Position numbers and translations under genes: made by a program. Below the pieces are notes generated by a model. It searched no databases. It saw only the letters and a program-made list of their open reading frames with translations, and was not told the origin of the DNA. This document shows, in pieces, positions 15,401 through 22,565 of a DNA stretch of 22,565 nt (positions are counted from its first letter, which is position 1; each line of letters begins with the position of its first letter). The DNA comes from CCY15215 sp039194995 (GTDB lineage Bacteria; Cyanobacteriota; Cyanobacteriia; Cyanobacteriales; Spirulinaceae), in assembly GCA_039194995.1 (NCBI GenBank), contig JBCCVR010000126.1, positions 1-22,565 of the forward strand, read 5' to 3'.

Positions 15401-16098
15401 ACCGTCGAAGCAGCACCTTGCTGTAAGGTGTGGGTGAGTTCGTGAGTAATGAGCGCGTCACCTTGACGGGTACCGGGATTAAATTCGCCTTGCTTGAAGA
15501 AGATATGATTTTGATTGGTAAAGGCGCGAGAAGAGAGACTGCGGTTGAGGCGATCGCTTTCTCCTCCGGTATGCACTTTAATATTGCTAAAATCCGCTCC
15601 CATTGCATTTTCATAGCGATCGCGGCTGGGAAGTTCTGACCCGCTACTTTTGGCGCTGGAAATACTTTGTTCGAGTTGCTTCGATGCAGTTCCTCCGCCT
15701 TCGCCTCCCCCAGTTTCGCCTCCATCGCGCTGCACGTTATAAGCAAGGGGTTTCAAACGCACGTTTTCGCCTTCATCTGCTCCCACGCTTTCAGATCCTG
15801 CGCTGCCATTACTGCTGTACAATCGCTGTACCGTTTCTTTCGAGATGCGATCGGCTTCTTGCTCGAATTTATCGCCGGGCGCGCCGACAGTTAAATCCCT
15901 TTGCACTCCCGGAGGCGGGGCGATCGCGCCATAATTTCCCATGACGTTATCCATCATCGCTCCGGCTTTTGCCCCAAAATGCTCGTTGCCAATGGTTTCA
16001 TTTTCTTGGCTTTTCCGAGCTAGAAGATTCGATTTCGCTTTCTGTTGAATTGCAGGAGTAACTTTTGAGGTAGTGGCCTGATTGGATTGTTTGCGCAT
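12493..16098 (-). CDS. DUF4157 (eCIS core domain) protein with a large unassigned C-terminal region
   Basis: The 1201-residue protein begins with the leader found in DUF4157 proteins: PPPGVQRDLTVGAPGDKFEQEADRIS (61-86). Then comes the core MGADFSNIKVHTGGESDRLN ... HIFFKQGEF ... ALITHELTHTLQQG (166-228), with the zinc-protease HEXXH motif at 219-223. DUF4157 is associated with extracellular contractile injection systems and polymorphic toxins and may act as a docking or self-cleaving leader. Beyond about residue 245 no known domain is evident: a Lys/Glu-rich helical part (255-600), a Gly-rich, probably beta part (605-960) with hydrophobic LGFFLSGAAFIEWL near 910, and a coiled coil (about 1016-1072). 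All four HIP1 sites lie in the first ~240 codons. It is a single gene with no injection-system structural genes in the window. The toxin/effector role is inference. Confidence 0.85.
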   Translation of the reverse strand: MRKQSNQATTSKVTPAIQQKAKSNLLARKSQENETIGNEHFGAKAGAMMDNVMGNYGAIAPPPGVQRDLTVGAPGDKFEQEADRISKETVQRLYSSNGSAGSESVGADEGENVRLKPLAYNVQRDGGETGGGEGGGTASKQLEQSISSAKSSGSELPSRDRYENAMGADFSNIKVHTGGESDRLNRSLSSRAFTNQNHIFFKQGEFNPGTRQGDALITHELTHTLQQGAASTVGDVQRSPLQISRASEDWIQRDMEDPLQAYTDFFEGDLAQSKYGVVTGKWLFGKKSETFKLIKKLLVAYDKYKGEPDSYLYLEKVYNLLVLKKVRNEGSDDIGDRNIVKTVELFRKKMGFDVLVQEKYKAYQESIEKGDHSIESGKKDIESEGSNRKRIKGILERSDDPTIDGEERLKEYQSLDQKYSKLIAKKVKSKKLSPDQLSKWAKEFQSVSNKGALRKRGSTLSEVDFFLTRAQEEASQSFDDVDWGQVYDYMKSAVTLMDIWLLKYEPQMKDSLKEMSGKFKSDDTDKLDETMQEVKDKTLSDLASAYKGVFTYRQKMVNMLEMQAKTLDISVDDTKIGLSRPGQGTVNDESTIRKLRQDEVLKKVGKKYSGECGIFFGKIYPFIVNTLAGSMGDKGKVELDVLIPVEPTGTGGLGFHLKIDAERKDDHELKVWNHLLFQGGVAGPSKGIDLKGTAGVGMYYEITGNSSAKVGQLFSYAMYRRFRESRVVPATVTNYLWGGGYIPKSNSEMRASADAWAASVEEETWGYDEQDQKDREKAYVEAGFLTRFAGKAGLKSGIEAKGELMLGMGKRYNQESMEGTGGMKDGMSMKDKKKKWSKGAYKSKGMDSVRVQGEAAGEFPVGNGYIKVSFKPKYEILVDADKSATLGLFGGVLRKEEYEIKFGGGGEITGRELGFFLSGAAFIEWLTKTANDQKAKAHQAAAKKEEEAGTRKSQQVGQAGNTVGKGFFGFTELFNDSDFTMEAGMQLRSKLGWEYPNAKQRTKEQLEAQGKLAGQTKAVAQQGIVIESLKKEDKKLKEREQRDKTLELQQIAKITEAETELEKLKNELKTTKKIAGKWSKQLYSKSKAKGEAHLETYTKGQKKVDVSNMNQDFQDEKDKLLEEGKEKDIGTGKTKFEDEAIAKIASIFQQSSFTFELTHRLVSFKWEEKGKTWAVSSGDDILRGKKRREILGIDKRREEDQ

Positions 16099-16276
16099 GG
16101 GGATCGATCGCCTCGCAAGAGTGGCTTTAGGATTATTCTCTCAGGCTTCTTATCTTAGCTTTATTTCACAGATTTGACTGTTATACTTTCGTCTAATTCA
16201 TTTTCTCTTTGGGGATATTTTCGTAAGTTTAAATTGGTTAAAATAAGATTATGAAATCGTTAATTTTTGGAAAGAA

Positions 16277-16306
16277 GAGTACGCCACCATATCGCAACGC
16301 ACTCTC
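16277..16306 (-). terminator. Hairpin downstream of pgm
   Basis: AGAGTACG (16277-16284) pairs with CGCACTCT (16299-16306) with one G-T pair and a 14-base loop. It lies 16-45 bases past the pgm stop on the minus strand and is followed by a pyrimidine-rich CTTCTTTCC, not a clean T-run. It is a weak intrinsic terminator candidate between pgm and the DUF4157 gene. Confidence 0.4.
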
Positions 16307-16321
16307 CACCGTCCGTTTAAT

Positions 16322-17956
16322 TTAAGTAATCACCGTGGGGCGATCGCGTCCGGTCAATTCTTTGATTTTGGCAACATCATCCGCTAAAGTAATGAGATCG
16401 CCTAGCGCTTCTTGGGGATCGCGATCGTGTTGGCTGGGATCGGGTTCGTAGCGTTCCAAATACACGCGCAGAGTCGCACCTTTCGTTCCCGTTCCCGAGA
16501 GGCGAAAAACGATACGAGAGCCATCGGTAAAACCGATACGAATGCCTTGTTTTTGACTAATGCTGCTATCAACCGGATCGGTGTAACTGAAATCATCGGC
16601 GTATTCGACTTCATAAGCGCCCAGTTTTTGACCTTTCATAGTTCCCACCGCAGCGCGCAAATTTTCCATTAATTGCGTTGCCGGTTCTTTGTCAACCGCT
16701 TCGTAATCATGACGGGAATAGAAATTACGTCCGTAGGTTTGCCAGTGTTCTTTGACAATTTCTGCGACAGATTTTCCCGTTACTGCAAGGATATTTAACC
16801 AGAAAATAACCGCCCAAAGTCCATCTTTTTCGCGAATGTGATTGGATCCAGTTCCGAAACTTTCTTCACCGCATAAGGTGGCTTTATCGGCATCCAATAA
16901 ATTACCAAAAAACTTCCAACCCGTGGGCGTTTCGTAACAGCCAATTCCTAATTTAGCTGCCACCCGATCCACCGCCGCACTGGTAGGCATCGATCGCGCG
17001 ACTCCGGCTAGACCTCCTTTATAACCGGGAACGAGATGGGCGTTAGCCGTGAGAATGGCTAAACTATCGCTGGGGGTAACAAAGAAATTGCGCCCCAAAA
17101 TCATATTGCGATCGCCGTCTCCATCGGAAGCGGCACCAAAATCCGGGGCATTATTCCCAAATACGATATCGACTAATTCTTTGGCGTAAACGAGGTTGGG
17201 ATCTGGGTGTCCTTTGCCGAAATCTTCCAAAGGGATGCCATTAATTACCGTGCCTTCCGGTGCGCCTAAATGTTGCTCAAAAATCGCTTTGGCATAGGGT
17301 CCCGTGACAGCGTGCATCGAATCAATGCAGAATTTAAACCCTTTCTCGGCAATCAATTGGCGAATTGCTGCAAAATCAAACAAAGATTGCATCAACTCGA
17401 CATAATTAACAACAGAATCGATGACTTCAACATCCATCGTTCCCAATTTAAAAGAGCCAACGCGATCGAGATTCACATCTGCCGCTTCTAGGATCTTGTA
17501 TTCGGAAAGGGTTTTGCTGCGATCGAAAATGGCAGAGGTGACTTTTTCTGGGGCGGGTCCGCCGTTACCGATGTTATATTTGACCCCAAAATCGCCGTCG
17601 GGTCCGCCGGGGTTGTGACTGGCAGAAAGGATAATCCCGCCAAAGGTTTGATACTTGCGAATAAGACAAGACGTTGCCGGGGTGGAAAGAATGCCCCCTT
17701 GACCCACCAATATTTTACCAATGCCATTCGCTGCCGCCATTTTGAGGATGGTTTGAATGGCTTGACGGTTGTAATAGCGTCCATCTCCACCGAGAACGAG
17801 GGTTTGCCCTTCACAGCCTTCTAGGCTATCAAAAATGGATTGGATGAAGTTTTCGAGGTAATGGGGCTGTGTGAAGGCAGGAACGGACTTTCTCAGACCG
17901 GAGGTACCGGGTTTTTGGTCGTCGAAAGGGGTCGTCGTAACCGTGCTTAGATTCAT
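16322..17956 (-). CDS. pgm: Phosphoglucomutase, alpha-D-glucose phosphate-specific
   Basis: This enzyme interconverts glucose 1-phosphate and glucose 6-phosphate, linking glycogen, sucrose and polysaccharide synthesis to central metabolism. The 544 residues are full length. Visible are the N-terminal FGTSG-like KPGTSGLR, the active-site phosphoserine loop SASHNPGG (Ser113), the magnesium-binding DGDGDR, GEESFGTGSNHIREKDG for sugar binding, and RLSGTGTKGATLRVYLERYE for phosphate binding at the C-terminus. It lies alone on the minus strand; the DUF4157 gene follows 223 bases away with no sign of co-transcription. Confidence 0.96.
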   Translation of the reverse strand: MNLSTVTTTPFDDQKPGTSGLRKSVPAFTQPHYLENFIQSIFDSLEGCEGQTLVLGGDGRYYNRQAIQTILKMAAANGIGKILVGQGGILSTPATSCLIRKYQTFGGIILSASHNPGGPDGDFGVKYNIGNGGPAPEKVTSAIFDRSKTLSEYKILEAADVNLDRVGSFKLGTMDVEVIDSVVNYVELMQSLFDFAAIRQLIAEKGFKFCIDSMHAVTGPYAKAIFEQHLGAPEGTVINGIPLEDFGKGHPDPNLVYAKELVDIVFGNNAPDFGAASDGDGDRNMILGRNFFVTPSDSLAILTANAHLVPGYKGGLAGVARSMPTSAAVDRVAAKLGIGCYETPTGWKFFGNLLDADKATLCGEESFGTGSNHIREKDGLWAVIFWLNILAVTGKSVAEIVKEHWQTYGRNFYSRHDYEAVDKEPATQLMENLRAAVGTMKGQKLGAYEVEYADDFSYTDPVDSSISQKQGIRIGFTDGSRIVFRLSGTGTKGATLRVYLERYEPDPSQHDRDPQEALGDLITLADDVAKIKELTGRDRPTVIT

Positions 17957-18345
17957 GGGTTCGTTCTAGGAATGTCAAGATTACTGTATCGTCGATTGTC
18001 GGTAGAAAATAACAAAGTTTTAAGGATTGGCGAGAAATGAGCGATCGCCCTTTCCGAAAATCGGCTTGCATCCCGGGCGATCGCGCTGTGAAAAGAGTCA
18101 GAAATCGTTTTATCGATGGCGAGATGCGATCGGTAAAGGTAATTGAGTCTCGATCGAAAGAGCAGAAAAGAGATTGAAGAAGCGATCGCCCATCATTCCA
18201 ACTAAAGAGAAAAATTCCAATTTGATAGGGATTAAAATTCAATAAAAATTCCCTTAAAAAAGTTTGAATTACGCTCAGAAAGTATTCAGCCAAGGCTATA
18301 ACTAAAAGGTGTTAAAATCTGGATTGTGAATCTCCCTCAAATTTC
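17957..18345. other. Divergent intergenic region, pgm and msrP promoters
   Basis: These 389 bases hold no gene I can support. Three GCGATCGC sites cluster within about 150 bases (near 18041, 18079 and 18182), a high local HIP1 density. A 46-codon + strand ORF (18037-18177) consists largely of Arg/Lys/Ser and HIP1-encoded dipeptides and is probably chance. Promoters for both divergent genes must lie here, but no clear -35/-10 pair stands out. Confidence 0.5.
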
Positions 18346-19332
18346 ATGACTTTCTTTAAAAATCCCCCTTCTTGGCAATTACCCGCAGCCGCAGCTACCT
18401 CAGAAACCCTATATCGCGATCGCCGCCGCTTCTTAAAAAGTTTAATCGGTGCGGGAGTGGGTGCAGCCGCCACGACCCTATTAGGCTGTCAAAAATCCCA
18501 AGCACAGATCAGCGATCTCGAAGCGACTTATCAGTTACCCAGAATTAGACCTTTACCGACCAATCCTGCTTTTGCCCGGGTCGATCGCCCGATTACCAAT
18601 CAAGAACTGGCCAGCAGTTACAATAACTTTTATGAGTTTGGCGGCACTAAATCGATCTGGCGTTCCGCGCAAGCACTACCAACGGAAAATTGGAAAGTTG
18701 AAGTCACCGGACTGGTTAAAAATCCGAAAACTTACGATCTCGATAGTCTGAAAAAAGATTTTTCGATTGAAGAACGCATCTATCGCTTTCGTTGCGTAGA
18801 AGCCTGGTCGATGGCGTTGCCTTGGGTAGGATTTCCCATGAAAGATTTAATGGCAGCCGTCGAACCCACATCAGAGGCAAAATTCGTGCGTTTTACCTCC
18901 TTTTACGATGCGAAAATTACCACGGGTCCCGGTTTTCATCTCGGTTCTTTACCCTGGCCTTATCAAGAGGGACTGAAAATCGAAGAAATGGCTAACGAAC
19001 TCGCCTTTTTTGCGATCGGCATTTACGGTCGCGAATTGCCCAAACAACACGGTGCCCCCATTCGTATGGTTTTACCGTGGAAATATGGATTTAAGGGGGG
19101 CAAATCCATCGTAAAAATCGAATTTCTCGACAGTCAACCCGCCACATATTGGAATACCCTGATCCCACACGAATACGGTTTTATTGCCAATGTCGATCCG
19201 AGCAAACCTCATCCTCGTTGGTCTCAAGCCAAGGAAAAATTTATCGGCGATACTCAGAATTTTGATTGGGAAATGCGCGACACTTTACCATATAACGGTT
19301 ATGGGGAATATGTAGCGAATTTATATGCTTAG
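18346..19332 (+). CDS. msrP: Protein-methionine-sulfoxide reductase catalytic subunit MsrP (molybdopterin, YedY family)
   Basis: MsrP reduces both epimers of methionine sulfoxide in extracytoplasmic proteins, using electrons from the membrane partner MsrQ. The 328 residues carry the Tat signal DRRRFLKSLIGAGVGAA (25-41) and the molybdenum ligand Cys150 in FRCVEAWSMALPWVG. Further family blocks are FGGTKSIW, LPKQHGAPIRMVLPWKYGFKGGKSI and the C-terminal MRDTLPYNGYGEYVANLYA. An LLGC sequence at 45-48 just after the hydrophobic Tat region reads as a possible lipobox, which would make the mature protein a lipoprotein. No msrQ follows; the next gene is a glycosyltransferase. Confidence 0.94.
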   Translation: MTFFKNPPSWQLPAAAATSETLYRDRRRFLKSLIGAGVGAAATTLLGCQKSQAQISDLEATYQLPRIRPLPTNPAFARVDRPITNQELASSYNNFYEFGGTKSIWRSAQALPTENWKVEVTGLVKNPKTYDLDSLKKDFSIEERIYRFRCVEAWSMALPWVGFPMKDLMAAVEPTSEAKFVRFTSFYDAKITTGPGFHLGSLPWPYQEGLKIEEMANELAFFAIGIYGRELPKQHGAPIRMVLPWKYGFKGGKSIVKIEFLDSQPATYWNTLIPHEYGFIANVDPSKPHPRWSQAKEKFIGDTQNFDWEMRDTLPYNGYGEYVANLYA

Positions 19333-19657
19333 GTACTTTTTGAATGCACCATAAACTTATGAAATATCAAGTTTGTGGTGCTTGGAGATTTGCGATCGCA
19401 TTTTTTCATTTTTTGCAATATAATCAAGCGACAGAAAAATTGGTAAGATGACGGCATTTGGGACGGATAAATCCGAGAACGATATTCTGTAAACTTTTGT
19501 AAATATTTTTCTGCTTTGCATAAAACCCAGACATTTTCCTAGAGAACTGATTAGAGACAACCAAGAGAATGCTATGGATCGAACGGTATGAATCGTTTTG
19601 AAAATATCGATAGCTGTCAACGGAATCGTCTAATCCATATTTCGCAAGATTTTGATC
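19333..19657. terminator. Long stem-loop after msrP, then empty intergenic DNA
   Basis: GCACCATAAACTT (19346-19358) and AAGTTTGTGGTGC (19369-19381) form a 13-bp stem with one G-T pair and a 10-base loop, 14 bases past the msrP stop. No T-run follows, so it may be a processing or attenuation structure, or a Rho-independent terminator that is not canonical. The remainder to 19657 shows one HIP1 site and nothing else I can support. Confidence 0.55.
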
Positions 19658-20845
19658 ATGTTTGGCTTTCCATCTCAACGTTCCGGTTTTTTGCTCCTTT
19701 TTCCCAATATTTTTGGATTTAAAGGCGGAATACAAGTTTATTCGGCTTTCCTTCTCCAAGCCTTTCAAAATCTCCATCCTCACGCCCGCTATCGAGTCTT
19801 TCTCAAATACGATAAAGTCATCACTTCTCTTATTCCCGTTCGCCCCCAAACCCGCTTTACCTGCTTGGGCAAATTCCCTCGATGGTTGCAAAGCCTGCTG
19901 ATGTTAGTGGGGACTATAGTTATGGGTATTCTAGAACGTCCGAGCCTTGTGATTGCCACCCACCTCAACTACGGTATTGCCTGTTATTGGCTCAAAAAAT
20001 TCACGGGAATCCCCTATTGGATAGTCGTTCATGGTTTGGAAGGTTGGGATCTCGCCCATCCCCAACGCCAATGCGCCCTACGCCATGCCGATCGCGTGCT
20101 GGCAGTCAGTCGCTATACTCGCGATCGACTCCTCGCCGAACAAAATATCGAGCCCGATATTTTACCCAATACTATCTTCGGCGATCGCTTCCACATTGCT
20201 CCTAAGCCATCTCTTTTACTGCAACGCTATGGTTTGAGTGCCGACCAGCCCGTTATTTTTACCCTAACTCGTTTGGCACGCTATAAAGGTTACGAGCGTC
20301 TGCTGCATGCACTGGTTAAAGTTCGCTATTACTTTCCTAACATTCATTATCTTCTGGGAGGTAAAGGAGGTGATGCCTCTCGTATTTTGACTTTGGCAAA
20401 AGAACTGGGTTTGCAAGATTGCGTTACTCTGACGGGGTTCGTTCCTGATGAGGAGTTGTGCGATCATTATAATCTCTGCGATGTTTTTGCTTTACCCAGT
20501 ACGGGAGAGGGGTTTGGAATTGTTTATTTAGAGGCTTTAGCTTGTGGGAAACCCGTTATTGGAGGCGATCGCGATGGGACGGTGGAGCCGTTGGATTATG
20601 GTAAATATGGCTGTTTGGTCGATCCTGAAGATACTGAGGCGATCGCGGATAATCTGATTGCAATTTTACAAGGAATTCATCCCAATCGAATGCTTTTCGA
20701 GCCAGAAATTCTCCGGCAAAAAGCACTCAAACGCTTTGATTTCCCTCAATTTTGTCGGATTTTAGGGCAACTTCTCGAATCTTCTCGTTGCGTGCGAGTG
20801 CGCGATCGCTCGGTTGGGAATGTGCTGGAAGATCGACCAGCCTAA
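19658..20845 (+). CDS. Family-4 glycosyltransferase (GT4/GT-B fold)
   Basis: The 395-residue retaining glycosyltransferase of the GT-B fold begins at ATG 19658; a TTG lies two codons upstream. The N-terminal domain starts with FGFKGGIQVYSAFLL, the usual acceptor-domain glycine loop. The C-terminal nucleotide-sugar domain carries FTLTRLARYKGYERLLHAL, DYNLCDVFALPS, and the EGFGIVYLEALACGKPVIG motif with the EX7E glutamates. Such enzymes build cell-surface polysaccharide or glycolipid; donor and acceptor cannot be inferred. No other polysaccharide gene is adjacent. Confidence 0.9.
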   Translation: MFGFPSQRSGFLLLFPNIFGFKGGIQVYSAFLLQAFQNLHPHARYRVFLKYDKVITSLIPVRPQTRFTCLGKFPRWLQSLLMLVGTIVMGILERPSLVIATHLNYGIACYWLKKFTGIPYWIVVHGLEGWDLAHPQRQCALRHADRVLAVSRYTRDRLLAEQNIEPDILPNTIFGDRFHIAPKPSLLLQRYGLSADQPVIFTLTRLARYKGYERLLHALVKVRYYFPNIHYLLGGKGGDASRILTLAKELGLQDCVTLTGFVPDEELCDHYNLCDVFALPSTGEGFGIVYLEALACGKPVIGGDRDGTVEPLDYGKYGCLVDPEDTEAIADNLIAILQGIHPNRMLFEPEILRQKALKRFDFPQFCRILGQLLESSRCVRVRDRSVGNVLEDRPA

Positions 20846-20857
20846 TTGAGAACCACT

Positions 20858-20965
20858 GTGCAAACAAAAGACCATTTTTTCGATAACATCGAATCGGAGG
20901 ATATTGATACGATCGCAACCGACCCCAAGCCAGATATTGCAGGGGATCTCATAGTTCCGACTTAG
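20858..20965 (+). CDS. Possible small acidic protein of 35 residues
   Basis: A GTG-started frame of 35 codons begins 13 bases after the glycosyltransferase stop. The composition is acidic and not obviously random (DHFFDNIESEDIDTIATD). There is no recognised family and no Shine-Dalgarno of note. It could be a remnant of the start of a longer gene, or chance. Confidence 0.25.
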   Translation: MQTKDHFFDNIESEDIDTIATDPKPDIAGDLIVPT

Positions 20966-21053
20966 TTCTCTTGTTCTATCGTCTATTATCCAACTTGTTG
21001 TATATGCCTGTTTTCAGCTATACTCAATTTATTGGATATTGACAAAATGACGG

Positions 21054-21641
21054 ATGGCACTTTCTCATACGATTTTAGCGGTTTTAGCCAATTCTCCTTG
21101 TAGCGGATATGATATCAGCAAGCGCTTTGAGGAGGGGGTGAGTTGCTTTTGGAAAGCCAGCCAACAACAGATTTATCGCGAATTGGGCAAAATGGAGAAG
21201 CAGGGTTTAGCGCATCCCGAAATTATTCCCCAAGAAGGGAAACCCGATAAAAAGATTTATCATATTACGCCAGAAGGCAAAAACGAACTTTTGCACTGGT
21301 TTGCCAAACCCAGCGAACCCACGCCCATCCGGGAAGATTTATTGGTTAAAGTTTTAGCCGGACCCCACGTCCCCATCGAAATGGTACGCGGAGAGGTTCT
21401 TTCTCGTCGCCAACTCCACGAACAACAACTCAAACACTATCGGGAAAAAGAACAGCTTTTTCTGACTCTCTCTCAAAAAGGAGAACCTATAGAACAGTCG
21501 ATTTGTTTACAAGGCGAATTTCGTTATCTAACCTTACGGCGGGGCATTCGCTACGAACAAAATTGGATTGAATGGTGCGATGAAGTTCTCACATTTTTGA
21601 GCGAAAAAGAGAATGAAAGTAAAATTTTGGTGTGCGATTAA
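21054..21641 (+). CDS. PadR family transcriptional regulator
   Basis: The 195-residue regulator has an N-terminal winged helix (LSHTILAVLANSPCSGYDISKRFEEGVSCFWKASQQQIYRELGKMEKQGL, then the wing KIYHITPEGKNEL). A C-terminal helical dimerisation region (about 90-190) follows, with REDLLVKVLAG and LRRGIRYEQNWIEWCDEVL, as in PadR proteins of the Vir_act_alpha_C type. Such regulators repress detoxification or transporter genes. No obvious target is adjacent: downstream lies the NTPase cassette. TTGTTG-N18-TATACT upstream (20995-21024) is a weak promoter candidate. Confidence 0.9.
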   Translation: MALSHTILAVLANSPCSGYDISKRFEEGVSCFWKASQQQIYRELGKMEKQGLAHPEIIPQEGKPDKKIYHITPEGKNELLHWFAKPSEPTPIREDLLVKVLAGPHVPIEMVRGEVLSRRQLHEQQLKHYREKEQLFLTLSQKGEPIEQSICLQGEFRYLTLRRGIRYEQNWIEWCDEVLTFLSEKENESKILVCD

Positions 21642-21756
21642 TAGTTTATTGAATGCGCATCTGATTGAATTGTCGAAATTTGATCCCCCAATCAGTAAGA
21701 AACTAGAGGAACTCGAAAAATTAGCCCGCTCGAATGCTGGGTCGTGTAAAATGTAG
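21613..21756 (+). CDS. Possible 47-residue protein overlapping the end of padR
   Basis: An ATG-started frame overlaps the last nine codons of padR and runs to 21756. It has a helical, charged centre (SKKLEELEKLARSN) that reads as plausible protein, but no family is recognised. Chance, or a fragment of a decayed gene, are equally likely. It lies 27 bases before the NTPase remnant. Confidence 0.25.
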   Translation: MKVKFWCAINSLLNAHLIELSKFDPPISKKLEELEKLARSNAGSCKM

Positions 21757-21783
21757 TATCTTGCAAATGCTTAATCGATCTCA

Positions 21784-22254
21784 ATGATGCGAAACCCGTT
21801 TACTGTCGGACAATCCGTCCCTCCAGACCGTTTTGTTGGGCGAGACACTCAGATTGCTATGGCATTCGATCAAATCTTTAACCGGGGTCATCTGGCAATT
21901 TGGGGCGGATCTGGAATGGGTAAAACTTCTTTCTTGGAACAATTAACCTCACCCGAATTCTGGCAGTTACAAGGACAAGATCCAAAAGATGCAACGATCG
22001 CTCTTGTCAATTGTCTGAGCATTCAACCTTCACCTGACAAATCTCCTTGGTATAATCATTAATATTCAAAACAGTACTGAGGAAGAATTACAGGAACGAC
22101 AGAAAATTTTTCTCAATTTGATGAGTCATAAACAAGCAGAGCAATTTGTTGGTGCAATTCATTGGCTCTGGACTAATAAGGAGAAATTACCATCTATGCT
22201 TGAATGGGTTGGAAAAGTTATTGCTGCTTTCCCTAGAGGGGCAGTTAGAGGTTA
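21784..22254 (+). pseudogene. Broken AAA/STAND-type NTPase, truncated and frameshifted
   Basis: The frame from ATG 21784 (21787 also possible) gives 92 residues: NPFTVGQSVPPDRFVGR, then the Walker A GGSGMGKTS at 41-49, then an early stop at 22060-22062. In the +1 frame, after the TGA at about 22018, coding-like sequence continues to TAG 22252-22254 (INIQNSTEEELQERQKIFLNL..., about 77 codons without a start). The ATPase lacks Walker B and the sensor regions, so this looks like an NTPase gene that lost its middle and shifted frame, or a fusion of two gene ends. It lies just upstream of a related NTPase. Confidence 0.6.
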
Positions 22255-22261
22255 GGATAAG

Positions 22262-22565
22262 ATGAATACAGGAACAGTACAGAGAAATCCTTATATTGTC
22301 GGTTCGGCTATTTCCGATCCGAAATATTTCTTTGGCAGACAAAAATTATTTCAATTTGTTGAAGAAAATTTGGAAAAAGGAGAAAAAGTAATTCTGTTGC
22401 ATGGTCAAAGACGTATTGGCAAGTCATCAGTTCTTTTACAGATTCCTAATTTTGTTCGCTCGGATCGCTTTGTTTTTATTCCTTTCGATCTGCAAGATAA
22501 AGGTTATTTGCACCTTAGTCAGGTCTTATATCGTTTGGCTAGAGCAATTAGAACACAAATAGGAG
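22262..22565 (+). CDS. AAA/STAND-type ATP-binding protein, N-terminal part
   Basis: 101 codons are visible and the gene runs off the window. It begins NPYIVGSAISDPKYFFGR, like the NPFxVGxxxxxxxFVGR start of the broken gene before it. The Walker A GQRRIGKSS (48-56) follows, of the HGQRRxGKSS type seen in ATP_bind/STAND-like NTPases of prokaryotic conflict systems. The start ATG is 7 bases after the upstream stop, so the two are likely one transcript. The C-terminal effector or repeat domains, which would decide the function, are outside the window. Confidence 0.75.
   Translation, partial: MNTGTVQRNPYIVGSAISDPKYFFGRQKLFQFVEENLEKGEKVILLHGQRRIGKSSVLLQIPNFVRSDRFVFIPFDLQDKGYLHLSQVLYRLARAIRTQIG

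Noticed and set aside
18037..18177. 46-codon ORF between pgm and msrP
   Set aside because: Rich in Arg, Lys and Ser and partly written by HIP1 and CGATCG motifs; no protein-like features; treated as chance.

Overview
The window is cyanobacterial chromosome. The palindrome GCGATCGC (HIP1) recurs through most of it, often within genes. The recognisable genes include the cyanobacterial proton-extrusion protein PxcA and a DUF760 protein. There are also short heptamer tandem repeats and palindromic CCCCTCTTGGGAGGGG dispersed repeats of the kind seen in filamentous cyanobacteria. I cannot name the genus from sequence alone. There are no rRNA or tRNA genes, no CRISPR array and no intact insertion sequence that I can see.

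Layout. 1-3.6 kb (+): the 3' end of pxcA, a Uma2-family nuclease-like protein, an FAD-dependent desaturase/amine-oxidase-like protein, a small two-helix membrane protein, and an ExbD/TolR-like protein whose usual membrane Asp is Asn. 3.65-5.9 kb (-): a Cro/C1-type HTH protein, panB, and an exported seven-bladed Reg_prop beta-propeller. A 36-bp palindromic repeat sits directly against the panB start codon. 6.1-7.7 kb: a divergent marR/SDR pair with palindromic operator candidates; it lacks HIP1 and looks acquired. 7.8-10.6 kb (-): msrA, a DUF760 protein and a CobW-type GTPase with a cobalamin riboswitch upstream. 10.7-12.3 kb: an exported hypothetical protein (+) and a YbjN-domain protein (-). 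12.5-16.1 kb (-): a 1201-residue DUF4157 (eCIS core) protein. 16.3-18.0 kb (-): phosphoglucomutase. 18.3-21.6 kb (+): Tat-exported MsrP, a family-4 glycosyltransferase and a PadR regulator. 21.8 kb to the end (+): a broken AAA-type NTPase followed by a second, intact-looking NTPase that runs off the window.

Most genes are housekeeping or singletons: pantothenate synthesis, glucose-phosphate metabolism, methionine-sulfoxide repair in cytoplasm (MsrA) and outside it (MsrP), and metal/cobalamin handling. The accessory content is the DUF4157 protein, the marR/SDR pair and the terminal NTPase cassette.

The strongest candidate for something undescribed is the DUF4157 protein. Its first ~245 codons carry the eCIS-core domain and four HIP1 sites in about 0.7 kb. 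The remaining ~950 codons carry none and match no family I recognise. That pattern suggests a foreign payload joined to a host-adapted leader, as in polymorphic toxins and injection-system effectors.
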